NCBI GenBank assembly: GCA_905331475.1
Contig: CAJNYU010004518.1
Location: 248,001-312,000 of the forward strand
DNA length: 64,000 nucleotides
DNA from: Rotaria socialis
Lineage: Eukaryota > Rotifera > Eurotatoria > Philodinida > Philodinidae
Direction: 5' to 3'
Shown here piece after piece: positions 45,284 to 55,817 of the stretch. Both the position numbers and the translations under genes were made by a program. A model generated the notes under the pieces. The model ran no database searches, was not told where the DNA came from, and saw only the letters and a list, made by a program, of their open reading frames with translations. The stretch's first letter is position 1, and each line of letters opens with the position of its first letter.

Positions 45284-46568
45284 AAAACAAAAGAAGCAGC
45301 GAACAGAAGAGAATTAGTGAGAATGGGTTTTATGTATATATTCACAAACACTGTAGTATTTCGAAGAATATTCATTACCAAAGGTCGAATTGACTCTTAC
45401 CTATTACTTTGTAAAATCTATTTTTATCGTTTCTTCAGTTATAATTTCACTCTGATTTCTTTCTAATAAAATTCTAATTATGTGCCAAAAAAGAAACAGT
45501 TGACAAGACATGAATCTCAACAGTTGATATTATGCTATTCAAGATATCTAGTGCGAAATGAAAATATGAAACTCATTTATGAACATGACCATAGCTAACT
45601 TCGAGAAAGTCTTCGAAAATTTAATGTTTCATGTAATTTAAAAACAAAAAGGTCATTATCACGCAAGGACTCAGAACTATTACTGAAGTGAACATCGAGT
45701 ACAGACACAAAGGGTTTTTATTTCTGAATAGAGATTAGCAGGAAAATATATTATGTTGAATCTACAAATTGAGACTCGCGATTCGATAAGGATTCATAAA
45801 TATTCAATAAATATCCTTTACAATACTATCAATACTGTTGATACGATATTGGTTGCCTGTAACTAGTAGTAATTTCGGAATGAAATATTTTATCCACTTC
45901 AAAACCAAAAAATATACAATATTATAGTCTTATTATTGATTTCATTGCAAGTTGATGCGATGCTCTCGAGACATAAAGTGCTTCATTTTACCACTATTCC
46001 ACAAATACAGTAAAATGATTATAGAGATGATGTTCTTTTCTAATGAAAACCCTCAATTTCTATATAATCAAACATTTTTATTTAGTATTCAAGCTGATAA
46101 ACAATAATCAAATCAGATAATATATGTGGAAGAGGCATAATGGTGCGCGAAACTTGCTAAGCATAATGACTTTTAAGATCGTAAATGAATAGAGAAATGT
46201 AAACCTTTCAAGAAGATAACATTTCGATGTATTATTACATGCGGTTGTACTGCGATCAGCGTATAAATTCCAAAATTAGAATGTTCTTGAGAAACTATCC
46301 ATTTCAATGTTGCTGTCAACTCATCAATTTCTGCCAATGCAATACAATACATAGACTTCTTTCGTTTCCTTTTGAAACATTTCTTTTTAGACACACTGGT
46401 GTAGCCAACATCACATACACGTCGAAAGATGCTGCCATGAATAATCGAATAATGAAGTGAGGATCATTAGATGTTCTGCGATCTTTGCAGATACTGTTAT
46501 GGTTTATCTCGATATATTCGTCTGTAGATAATTCTATATATCAATCCTGTTTGTATTCGTAATATTAA
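45284..46568. other. No gene seen
   Basis: About 1.3 kb, AT-rich, between the charged-helix frame and the ankyrin-ART region. No exon or repeat recognised. Confidence 0.45.
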
Positions 46569-46745
46569 CTAATGTAGCCACTCAAAGATATGTGATTCAG
46601 CTTCATATGGTGCCATAATTCCTGTCTGAAAGACGCAGCCGATAACATATTGATCGTCCCATTGGTTTTGTTTTATACTTTTCTTCTTTTCGAATTCGAA
46701 ATGTGTCGTTGTTTCCGCCTGATTTCCATTCAACTGTTCGTATTA
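46569..46745 (-). CDS. Possible terminal exon of an unknown gene
   Basis: On the minus strand a frame of about 55 codons reads NGNQAETTTHFEFEKKKSIK, then QWDDQYVIGCVFQTGIMAPY, and ends EWLH-stop. Its composition is protein-like and unlike the surrounding AT sequence. No start or certain acceptor was found, and I do not recognise the family. It lies downstream of the ankyrin-ART gene on the same strand and might be one of its former 3' exons or a separate relic. Confidence 0.25.
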
Positions 46746-46889
46746 TGCTTAGTGAGCACCGGATACATACACAAAAAATATTTCTAAATTATTTTTGTAA
46801 CTTGATAAAATGAATTCTGATGTTATTTTTTTAAATAATTCTTAATAGAATTCAATAGCGATAAATTAACTCCGTCTTAATTTATTTGA

Positions 46890-48236
46890 TCACGACAAAA
46901 ATCTTCTTTTACCACACCGAAATGTTTGATGGATTTTCGTTAAAAATGGAACTGGTACCTCCCAGTGTGTCAGATGGACCGTTGTAATATTCATGCTAAG
47001 ATTTTCTTCGACACTATCGATAATGAATAAACTTCCTGGTAGAATGAGTACTTCACGTTCATGAGGAAAATAGGAAATATTTTCGATCGAAAATACTGTT
47101 GGTGTCGCTGCGTAAATCTCGAAAATAAATAGTACAATTTTTTCATTTTCTTTTGGTGGATATTTAGTTGCGAATCGCAGAGCAATCATCGGATCTCTGG
47201 ATGCGGATGAGAAAGATTTGAAATTAAGTACACCTTTTGACTCGTTTCGAACTGCACGTTTGTAAATGTCTAATTCATTGATCGATAGAGTGATACCACG
47301 ATAAGCAATACCAGTATATGCACGTTGTTTTAACTCATCACGGCGCATGAAAAATTCCATGACAAATCAGTCGCACAAGTGCGGGCCCATGTGAGAATCG
47401 GTTGATGAACTTGCTAAGTGTTTATTCAATGATGTATACATCTTAGCTTCTTCGCTTGTGTACAATTTGATAAGAGGTTCGAGCGAATTAGAATTTTGTG
47501 CCTCACTTATCAAGTTCATTGTGAATTTATAATTATTCGAATTGGATACATTATGCTGAAGAAATGCTTGAAAATCAGCATGCTTGTCTAAATCAAACGC
47601 ATCAATATGATATTCGTCACGTTCAAGATAATTACGAAATTTTTTAGTAAACCAAGTGTAAAATTTTAGCCACATCGCTAATGTTTGCTGATTAATCGAG
47701 TGTTCAGAAATTTCATCGTCCGATTGGAATTCACGTACATAATTGAATTTAACGTTTGTATTGGTGTTATCGTAGTGCTCCGATACAACATACATTTCTA
47801 GAGAATGTGTTGTATTTGTGTCATGAAAGCGTTCTGACGTATCTGGTCTGTTAAATAGTTGTTGCATTTCAGTTGTTTTCGCTTCATCATATGCAATGTT
47901 TCCAAAACGGTTCACTGTCGTTTGAGGGCATTTTCGTTCAAGTAAAATTTTGACAATCTCTATATGATTATAGAATACTGCTGCATGAAGTGCTGTATTA
48001 CCATTCGGTTGAAGAGCATTTAATGTTTCAATCGATGGAGAATCAGGAGCGTCGAGAATTTGACGAACGCAATCGATTTTTCCATTATGACACAAGAAAT
48101 AGAAATCCGATGCTTTTCCAGGAATGTATCTTTTTGATTGTATTTCTTCGCGTTTGGCGTTCATCATGAGTTCGAAAGGACTTGATTGTTTGTTTCGATT
48201 GGCCATAGAATGGAATACGGAATAGAGTTTCGACAT
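46890..48236 (-). pseudogene. Ankyrin-repeat plus ART-domain gene, reading frame interrupted about once
   Basis: Starts at MSKLYSVFH (ATG complementary to 48234-48236). The N-terminal part has two ankyrin repeats (KASDFYFLCHNGKIDCVRQI and NGNTALHAAVFYNHIEIVKI, then LLERKCPQTTVNRFGN), followed by a polar linker and a helical region with LAMWLKFYTWFTKKFRNYL. The C-terminal part is an ART fold: AYRG, LNFKSFSSAS and PHEREVLILPGSLF, that is an R-S-ExE set, and it ends near GKRRFLS. Both halves read as one protein and no intron is apparent. The interruption, if real, makes this a fossil; the family and catalytic set are otherwise fully recognisable, so it appears young. It is the only one of the four ART genes here on the minus strand. 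Confidence 0.75.
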
Positions 48237-48897
48237 TTTCAATTTTAATTGAAAATCTGAAGAAAATAAAACAATGTCTACACATCACGACGAGTAGATT
48301 ATCTAAGAATATTCAATAGAGCGTCAGAACACAAAACTATGGTCATTCTACAAATTCCCAATTGAATTTTCAGATAGTACGCGTCAATTACAATTGTTGA
48401 ACTGTCAACTACGATGATTCTCTACGTTATTCAGAATGATTTCTAATGTTTTCATTCGAAATTTTGGCTGCGTTTCATGAAACACGATCGATAACGAGTT
48501 CTGAAGTGTTCATAACCAGAAAACATGTTTTTGAACAGACGATCATGACTGAAAGGAATATCGATTAGGGGTTTCGGCTTAGTCTTAGTGTTAAATTCAC
48601 TGATACGATTTTTAAATTACCGCTAACGCAAGACCAATGAGACAACCCTATCATTGATTATACAATTATATGGCTTTCAAAGGTATTGAACTTGAGCTGG
48701 GGTATAAATATCCAAATGGATTAAGAGAGAGTGCTCTTATTCACATTCACACGCGCACCCATACTTATCCCCACATCAACACATCGATATAAAGACACAC
48801 ATTTGCATCCACAACATTGTTTTTTTCTGCATTATCTTTCATGAAATAAAATTAAAAACTAATAAACACATTTATTTGAATGAATCAGCTAAATGAT
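48237..48897. other. No gene seen
   Basis: About 660 bp. A tataaata motif lies near 48704 and a CA-rich patch near 48745-48810. No exon was recognised. Confidence 0.4.
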
Positions 48898-50090
48898 CAG
48901 ATTTCGTGAGAATAGGCACGATTTACCTGACAGTTGCAATGGTGATTTAAAAAAGTTACAATACTCTCGGCCACTTCTAGAGGTTTGTCAATAGCCATGA
49001 AATGACCACAATCGTCGAAAATAATTGCTTCTGATTTTGGAATTAATTTTAGAAAGTAATGCGCACCATCAACAGTAAATAGCTGTATATATCATTATAT
49101 TCATTAGTTTCAAATGCAAACATTTTAGAGTAAGCTTACTTGATCTTCGCGGCCCCAAAGAATCAATGTTGGACAACTAATTTGATTGAGTTCTTGATAG
49201 CGCTGATTAAGATATGGATAATCATGTTCGAGTAGTGACTTAAGAACTTGATGAATATTCAAATCAGTCTATAATTTAGCAGAAAATTTTAAAAGGCGGC
49301 TAATTACCATTCGTATGTTCCTCTAGTAACGGAAGTCGTAAACGAAGGAAACCATTAAGGAATATTTCAGGTAACCTGATTGGTTTTACTGTTAAAGAAC
49401 GTATCATGTCACTCAGCTGCTCTGTTGTTTCTGGAAGAAGTACTTCATAGTTGCCCTGGCGTAATTGTTTAATTCGAGCAGTTTCATATTTTTCATCGGC
49501 TAAAATATCAAAATGAATTGTAATCTTTTATGTAACGTAATCCATAAAAACTCACCAGGTGGCGCAAGTAAACATATCAAACTCACATAATTCGGATATT
49601 TGATTGCAAACATAGATACTACGGCACCGCCCATAGATGCACCAATGATAAACATTGGTTCAATTAGATTCATTTTGTCGAAAAACTAAAAGCACATTTT
49701 ACCTGTAGAATATCATTATCGACAAAAACAACAAACGATTACTAATTTAAGCTTTTCAACAAACTTATCAATCGTATAGAACTCTTCTTTCATGCCCACG
49801 GTTTCTCCGTGAGCAGGTAAATCTACTGTAATGCAATGATAATCGTTTGGAATATTCTGAATCAATTAGAAATTATAATTTTATAAGCTATGAATATCAA
49901 TAGAAAATTTGATTTACTTTAACAATCGGTAGCCATGTTTCTTTATTAGATGAAAGTCCATGAATAAATACAACGGTCGGTTGTCCATGCATTTTTGTAC
50001 CCTTTTCACAATAGCTAAACATACTCGTTCCATTAGCATCGATCGACAAAGATCTCTTTTGTAGGCCAGCACGATAAGTATTAAATCTTA
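48898..50090 (-). CDS. ABHD6: ABHD6-like serine hydrolase (monoacylglycerol lipase type)
   Basis: Six minus-strand exons (about 50090-49918, 49856-49744, 49685-49556, 49499-49308, 49268 to about 49142, 49082-48898). In order: GLQKRSLSIDANGTSMFSYC, VVFIHGLSSNKETW (oxyanion HG), CITVDLPAHGET, IIGASMGGAVVS with the nucleophile elbow GASMG, DEKYETARIKQLRQ, LPEIFLNGFLRLRLPLLEEH, LNQISCPTLILWGREDQ (acid residue) and IIFDDCGHFMAID (catalytic His). The triad is complete and the order is that of ABHD6, a membrane-bound monoacylglycerol hydrolase. Two oddities: the N-terminal anchor exon was not found, and the junction 49308/49268 is out of frame by one base, so the gene may carry a frameshift or a sequence error there. 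Confidence 0.75.
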
Positions 50091-50369
50091 ATTAGCAATT
50101 GTCTATCAGTCACTATCACTCATGTTCTCTATTATTTTTCTATTACTTACTGATAATAACATTGTGTAAGCCAGGGTTGCCTATAGACATGAGTAAAAAA
50201 TTAAATTATAACTTCCGTCTATATTTCCAAATCATATATATTTATATATACATAGCGCTTACATGTTTTCAGCGTCTTTTATTGATCTGTTTTGACGTTT
50301 GCTTTCTCTTGTCGAGCATCGACTAAAACTAGAAAAAAATAAAAGCAAGCATATTCTTTCCTCTTTAGT

Positions 50370-50585
50370 GAGTCACAGTTTATTTAGCATGTCAAAAATC
50401 GTACAGTTGTGATGTTAGAAATAATAAATTTGGACCGTGACCGATCATTTTCTACATAACTTGGAAATTTCTAACTTAACTATTACATAGTAATGGCGTT
50501 GAGAATTTTCAACTCAATTAATTCTACCGAAGGCTACTAAGTAGCGTACTGTGATTGTTGTTGTCAGTAATTAGTAAATTTTTGC
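50370..50585 (+). repeat. Diverged copy of the region upstream of the MGLL-like gene
   Basis: Shares the ordered blocks gagtcaca.tttattt, catgt, gtaca, accgtgaccga, ttctacataacttgg, ttttcaactca and agtaagtagc-like sequence with 51934-52125, in direct orientation about 1.56 kb apart. Similarity is imperfect (roughly two thirds by eye). Nothing coding follows this copy. Confidence 0.6.
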
Positions 50586-51933
50586 TTGTGTCATTCTTCA
50601 CTTGTTTTATCGTTTTTTGCTATCTTGTTTTGCAATAAACACCTATATGTTCTGTTTTGAATAATACGTGAATCATCATTTATTTTGAGATGGGTTTGCA
50701 AATGACTATAGGCGCATGTACCGCGAACAATACTTCACCGCTTGCAATCGTATTGATTTTTGTTAGGGATGATTTTACGTGCACGACAAATGAAACGAAG
50801 AGTTCGTTTTTCTTTCATTAATAAGAACTACAAGGATGAGCAAAAATCCACTATTTTCTTTTTATTGTTCATTTACATGTGCTTTCATCAGTTTTCATCA
50901 GCTTGCGAAGCCTACAGTGCTATTGGATCTGCGAACATTCGATGATGGACTTTGTTAGATTTCTTTGATCACACCATCAGGCATTGGAGTAGGACCAGTA
51001 CAAATGCTGTTTACTTAGAAATTGTACTTTAAGTAATTTTACTTCAGTAAAAGTACTCACTAAATATACCGAGTAAGTTTGGACCTAGGTAAAAAGACAA
51101 AGTACAATCTTTTTAGTAACAGTGTATGTAATTTTACTTGAAAAAAAAAGAATTCGTACTCAAGATTTTTACGCAATTAGTACGGAAAGTACTAAGTATC
51201 CAATGTCTTATTACTACTAGCGAAGAATTAGCCGAAAAAATTACTTTTGAGCTAATTTACGTTGTGATGAACCATTACCATTATTACTACCATAAATTAA
51301 TCGCACTTGCTCTTGAAAAACGTGCTTGTGACGTGATATCATTTTTCATGTCACACGTACACAGTCATCGAATCCTACAAAAAACTGTATTCACTTGTAG
51401 TTTATAAAACTAAAAAGAACACTTCCATATTGGAGAGATGATATGAGTCAAGTAGACGATAGAAAAGCGTTCATTGCTCGTAGTGTGTAGGTGTTTACAT
51501 TAGAGGCATTGTCAACTAAAATTTATACTCGATCTTAAAACGCTCTAACTACCTAAAACGATTGCCTTGATTTCACAAAAATCATATGACTGATACGTTA
51601 TATGAACTAAGAAATCAACTCCAGCAAAAATATAGAAAGTAGAAACGTCTTCACGTCCTTTTCCTTAAAGCAAATTTTCAAAGCTAAACGAAACTTTCAC
51701 CGCTTTTTTGGGCGAAACCATACGAACAATTTATTGGCCATCAATGGAACATTTGATTATCATCGCCATCTACATTCATAACCAAGAGATATGACAATTC
51801 CAAAGTCGTTCATTTACTAATGTTAATCCAGAAATATGCGACTAAAATTTCTTTTAAGCATCGTTTGTTAATTTCGTTTTTTTTAACGCAGATGAAAATT
51901 AGAAAAAAGAAAAAAACACACCCGTCTCTCTTT
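50586..51933. other. No gene seen; repeated agtaattttactt-like motifs
   Basis: About 1.3 kb. Between 51010 and 51210 the phrases gtacttt, aattttactt and aaagtact recur in both orientations, which suggests an old MITE, but clear ends could not be set. No exon recognised. Confidence 0.35.
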
Positions 51934-52228
51934 ATTGAGTCACAATTTATTTGACATGGCCGAAAGCGTACAAGTGTCATGTTAGACATGATAAAACTGT
52001 GAACCGTGACCGACAACATTCTACATAACTTGGTAATTAAATTGTGACATTTTCAACTCATGTATAGTTCCGTTATGGGTCAGTAAGTAGCCTACTGTAG
52101 TTGTTTCCAATAATGAGTAAAGTCTTTTTGGGTAGAGTTTGCATTATTTTGCATAACTCTCAATTTCGTTAGATCCATATATATATATTGCAATACAACG
52201 ACTTCAATTTTTTGATAGATAAATTTAA
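51934..52228 (+). promoter_or_regulatory. Upstream region of the MGLL-like gene, duplicated at 50370
   Basis: Directly precedes the ATG at 52229 and is the partner of the direct repeat at 50370-50585 (matching part 51934-52125). The ordered conserved blocks could be core promoter or 5' untranslated sequence that was duplicated with an ancestral lipase gene. Confidence 0.4.
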
Positions 52229-53125
52229 ATGGCAGAAGTGGTTCTTGATGACGCGACAAAGAATTTCCAAAGCGAACAGTTCATCTGTTATTCCTCATAT
52301 GATCAATTGTCATTGAACGTTCGCCATTGGCCTGTAATAAACGAAGAACCTCGTGCGGTTGTACTCATAGTACATGGATCAGGTGAACATTGCGAACGCT
52401 ATGAACATGTTGCTCGATTCTTCAACGAACATCAATTGGCAAGTGTCAGCTATGACTTAAGAGGTCATGGCTATTCGGGTGGTGAACGAGGCTACTTTCC
52501 TTGTATCGATGCCGTTCTCGATGATCTCGAATGTGTCATTCGATTTATTCGTGTTGAACTTTATCCTGATATTTCACTCATTATATATTCTCATGGTACA
52601 GGATCTGCATTTTGTCTTATGTACGATATTCGACGGCCTGAAAATCCTTTGGATTGTCAAGCTATGATTGTGAGCACACCGTCAATATGTCTCAAGAAAC
52701 GTCCTTCAAGAATACAGTTATTTCTTATGCGTGCATTTGCCAATTTAAATCCTCACTTGCGTTTACCTATTGATGGCAACAGAACAAATGTCTATACAAA
52801 CGATCCGATAGTTGTTCAAGCTTATCGCAATGATGACCGTATTCATGGTCGTTGGCCAGCAGCTACCATTGCTATTCTAGTTGAGATCGGTCTATTTTTC
52901 GAAAAGAAAACCTTCACTGCAACATGTCCAATGTTAATACAACACGGAAGCGCTGATACTACTACACCAGTTACACGTATTCGAAAGTGAATCAATCGAC
53001 GTGTTCGGGGCAATGTAACATACAAGGAATGGCAAGGACATTTCCACGAACTGCATAATGATTTGGGCAAAGAAGAAGTTTTGGCACACGCCGTTGAATG
53101 GATACAAAAGACATTGAATATTTGA
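52229..53125 (+). pseudogene. MGLL: Monoacylglycerol-lipase-like (MGLL, Hydrolase_4) dead paralogue
   Basis: A single-exon alpha/beta hydrolase of MGLL type: FICYSSYDQLSLNVRHW, AVVLIVHGSGEHCERYEHVA, VSYDLRGHGYSGGERGYF and DLECVIRFIRVEL, then the elbow reads IIYSHGTGSAF where the family has G-H-S-M-G. The nucleophile serine is therefore glycine. The acid motif is kept (LIQHGSADTTTPV). A TGA at 52988-52990 follows TRIRK, and the same frame then stays open through EWQGHFHELHND, which carries the catalytic-His position, to a TGA at 53125. Without the serine it cannot be a normal lipase; with the stop it is either a pseudogene or a shortened pseudo-enzyme. An ABHD6-like gene lies 2 kb away on the other strand. 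Confidence 0.78.
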
Positions 53126-55817
53126 TGAGCTATAATGCAATATTTTACATGTTTAACCAATGAAATTACTAACATGATGCATAGATTTATCAATAAATAC
53201 TGAGGTATACTTTTTTCACATTCTTGAACTTCGCTAACCTAAAGCTTTATCCATAGAACATGACTTTCGTTCCACAAACAAACACTTCAGTGCTTGAATG
53301 AATGATGTGCAAATCTAAAGCAACTGATGTTCTGAACGCATGAAAATCATAAGAACGATCAACTAGAAATAAACAGTAACTACAACTTTTTTCAAGGCGA
53401 AAGAATGCTCATCTTCATGCAGGCTGTCTGAAATTCATGACTCATGTAGATTTCCCTTTAGACCTGTGTATTAATATGTGTACTATTTAAAACATCAATT
53501 TTTTTGTTACGCATCGTAAATCATTTTTCAACATAAAGTTCAAGAACAATAAATGAAAATCATCTTTTAGTACAATCAAAATTAATTGCACGCAGTATAA
53601 ATATAGTTTGCAAGACCGTGAGAGATTAGGGGTGTGGATGTGGCGAAGAGTACATCGCAACTCACACTCACATCCTTAGGATTGCACTAACAGGTTTTCT
53701 TCAGTAAAAGTTTAAATATTTACAATATATTTATACATCGAGTAGTTGACTATAACGTGCATATTTATTTCTCCTCTTCAAACACAACTCACAACTAGCA
53801 TCGATAAGAAGTGCATACTTTACTTTTATTTTCTTCCCTCTCTATCTTTATATTGTTTGCCACGATCTCTTGTTTCAACATTCGCATTCTTTATTTTTGT
53901 CAATTTTGATATATCGCTCTTTTCATTTCTACTCTTAAATTTGTAATCGATGGTCTAATTTTGTATGATAAACAAATTGAATAGACGAAACAAGAGACAC
54001 AAGTAGGGAATATTTTGTTTAAATCAATATTTTTACAGAACTGATCACTTTTTTCGCATTTTAAAATATCAAGTTTCTCTTGATGAATCTTGGCCTTTGT
54101 CGAACAATCGTTAAACTGTGTATAGGATATTGAAATAGATGTAGTTGAAAGAAATGTTGCTTTTCGCTTGAGAGAAATTCAAAGATCTCAATAGCAGCAG
54201 AAAAAACTAAAATCTATAAAAAAAAAAAACGATTTAGCGAAAATTATTAGTAGCTATACGTAAAAGTAAACATAAACGAAGTATATATTCATATTTCTGT
54301 CATAGAATCATCTGCAGAATCTTGTGAGGGATATATGGATCAATTGGTGAATAAAAATAAGCAACTGAAAAAGGAATATTATGACTGAAATTTTCACTAA
54401 CGTCATGAGTGCTTTGTTCACAACTTTTAAAGATTCGATAAATCTATTTACTCATGGGAAATATTACTCATCCGACGTGTTGTGCAACACGAATATAAAT
54501 CGAAGAAATATCTCAAAGCAAAACTACTGAGTAATTTATTTCGGAGACTTCTTGAATCATCATTTCATTACTTTTTCATTGCTGCTGCTACGCTCTGTAT
54601 ATATTTTTCCAATACTACAAAAAATGAATACCTCACTCTACTGCTGAATCACTCTCACACAGTCGTACCGCGTCGTCATTGACGCTTTCCTTTGCTAGTG
54701 ACCCTTTACGACTGTTAGAAAAAAAAGCAGAACGGAGCAAAAACCGACTCACATTTTCGACGGGGCACTCATTTTTTTCTTATTTTCTCCCTTTCTATCA
54801 CGTTATTAGTAACGGTGTATGGGAATGTGATGAGTTTTATCCTATGCGAATATCTATCAATTGGTAAGCATATGAAATACTGATAATGCGATGAGAAATC
54901 GAAGTTCATATAGACATAAATATTTTTTATATTCTCACATCGCTGAAAAGACTTGCTAAAATTTTTTTATTCGTTCATTAAGAAAAGTGTTAACATATTC
55001 ATCGCGAGCCTACAAGTTCAAGATGAATGTTCATATATGGAAGATAGTGTATATTTTCTTTTCATTTCATCGTTTGTGTCTGTTTTGAGAAGTTAACAGC
55101 TAATCTTCTAGTTTCATGATTATAGCCACTATATGTACAGAAAAAAAAAGAACATTTTTATTTCATCGTCGAATATGCGTGTTGAAAAACCTATTATATT
55201 AGTTATTTTTGTGTTAAGTAACAGTTTTTATCAATAATCATGAGGAAATTGGTGTTCACTTCTCAGAATCAGAATAAACAATTAAATCTAAAGCTGCGCA
55301 TAGTACCATATATGAGTAATCACACTCCAATTTTGTAACTATAAACATTTCGAAACCCTTTTTCTCGAAGAAACGAATAGAATCATAAAAAAGCTTGTTA
55401 GCGCAGTCCCTTTGGGGCTAAAATGTGGAAGTTGCATATGATTTTTCGCCTAATTTACTTATACATAATGCGTGGTGCGGAATTTGCTGGAAGAAAATCG
55501 ATCGGTAGGACAAAAATGTCTTATTTAATTTTTGCGTGCTTGCTAATGTCTGTAATGTAAGGTGAGGGGTCTGTAATGGGGAGGGGGGAAGCCGCAAAAG
55601 TCTCGCTTTTAAACTTACACTCACCATTTTCTTCGAAAATATATGTGAGTTCCACAAAAGAAAAAGTAAACATCTTATGTGTAATGCCATATTCGAATAT
55701 TTATACTCTTAGAAGCAGTAGACAAACTCTTTGTTACAACTTTTCCTAAGACCAAAATATCAAAGAAGCTGTTCAATTAGTGGATTTTTATAACTGATAT
55801 AGATTCAATCAATATCA
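53126..55817. other. No gene seen
   Basis: About 2.7 kb, AT-rich. Short frames (for example 53746-53946, 54482-54867, 55418-55690) lack splice context or recognisable product. A G-rich patch (ggggtctgtaatggggaggg) lies near 55566. The part before 55818 presumably holds the calpain promoter. Confidence 0.5.

Noticed and set aside
44891-45290. 126-128-codon Leu/Phe/Ser-rich frames on the minus strand opposite the charged helix
   Set aside because: They are the complement of a purine-only tandem repeat; low-complexity shadows of the plus-strand frame.
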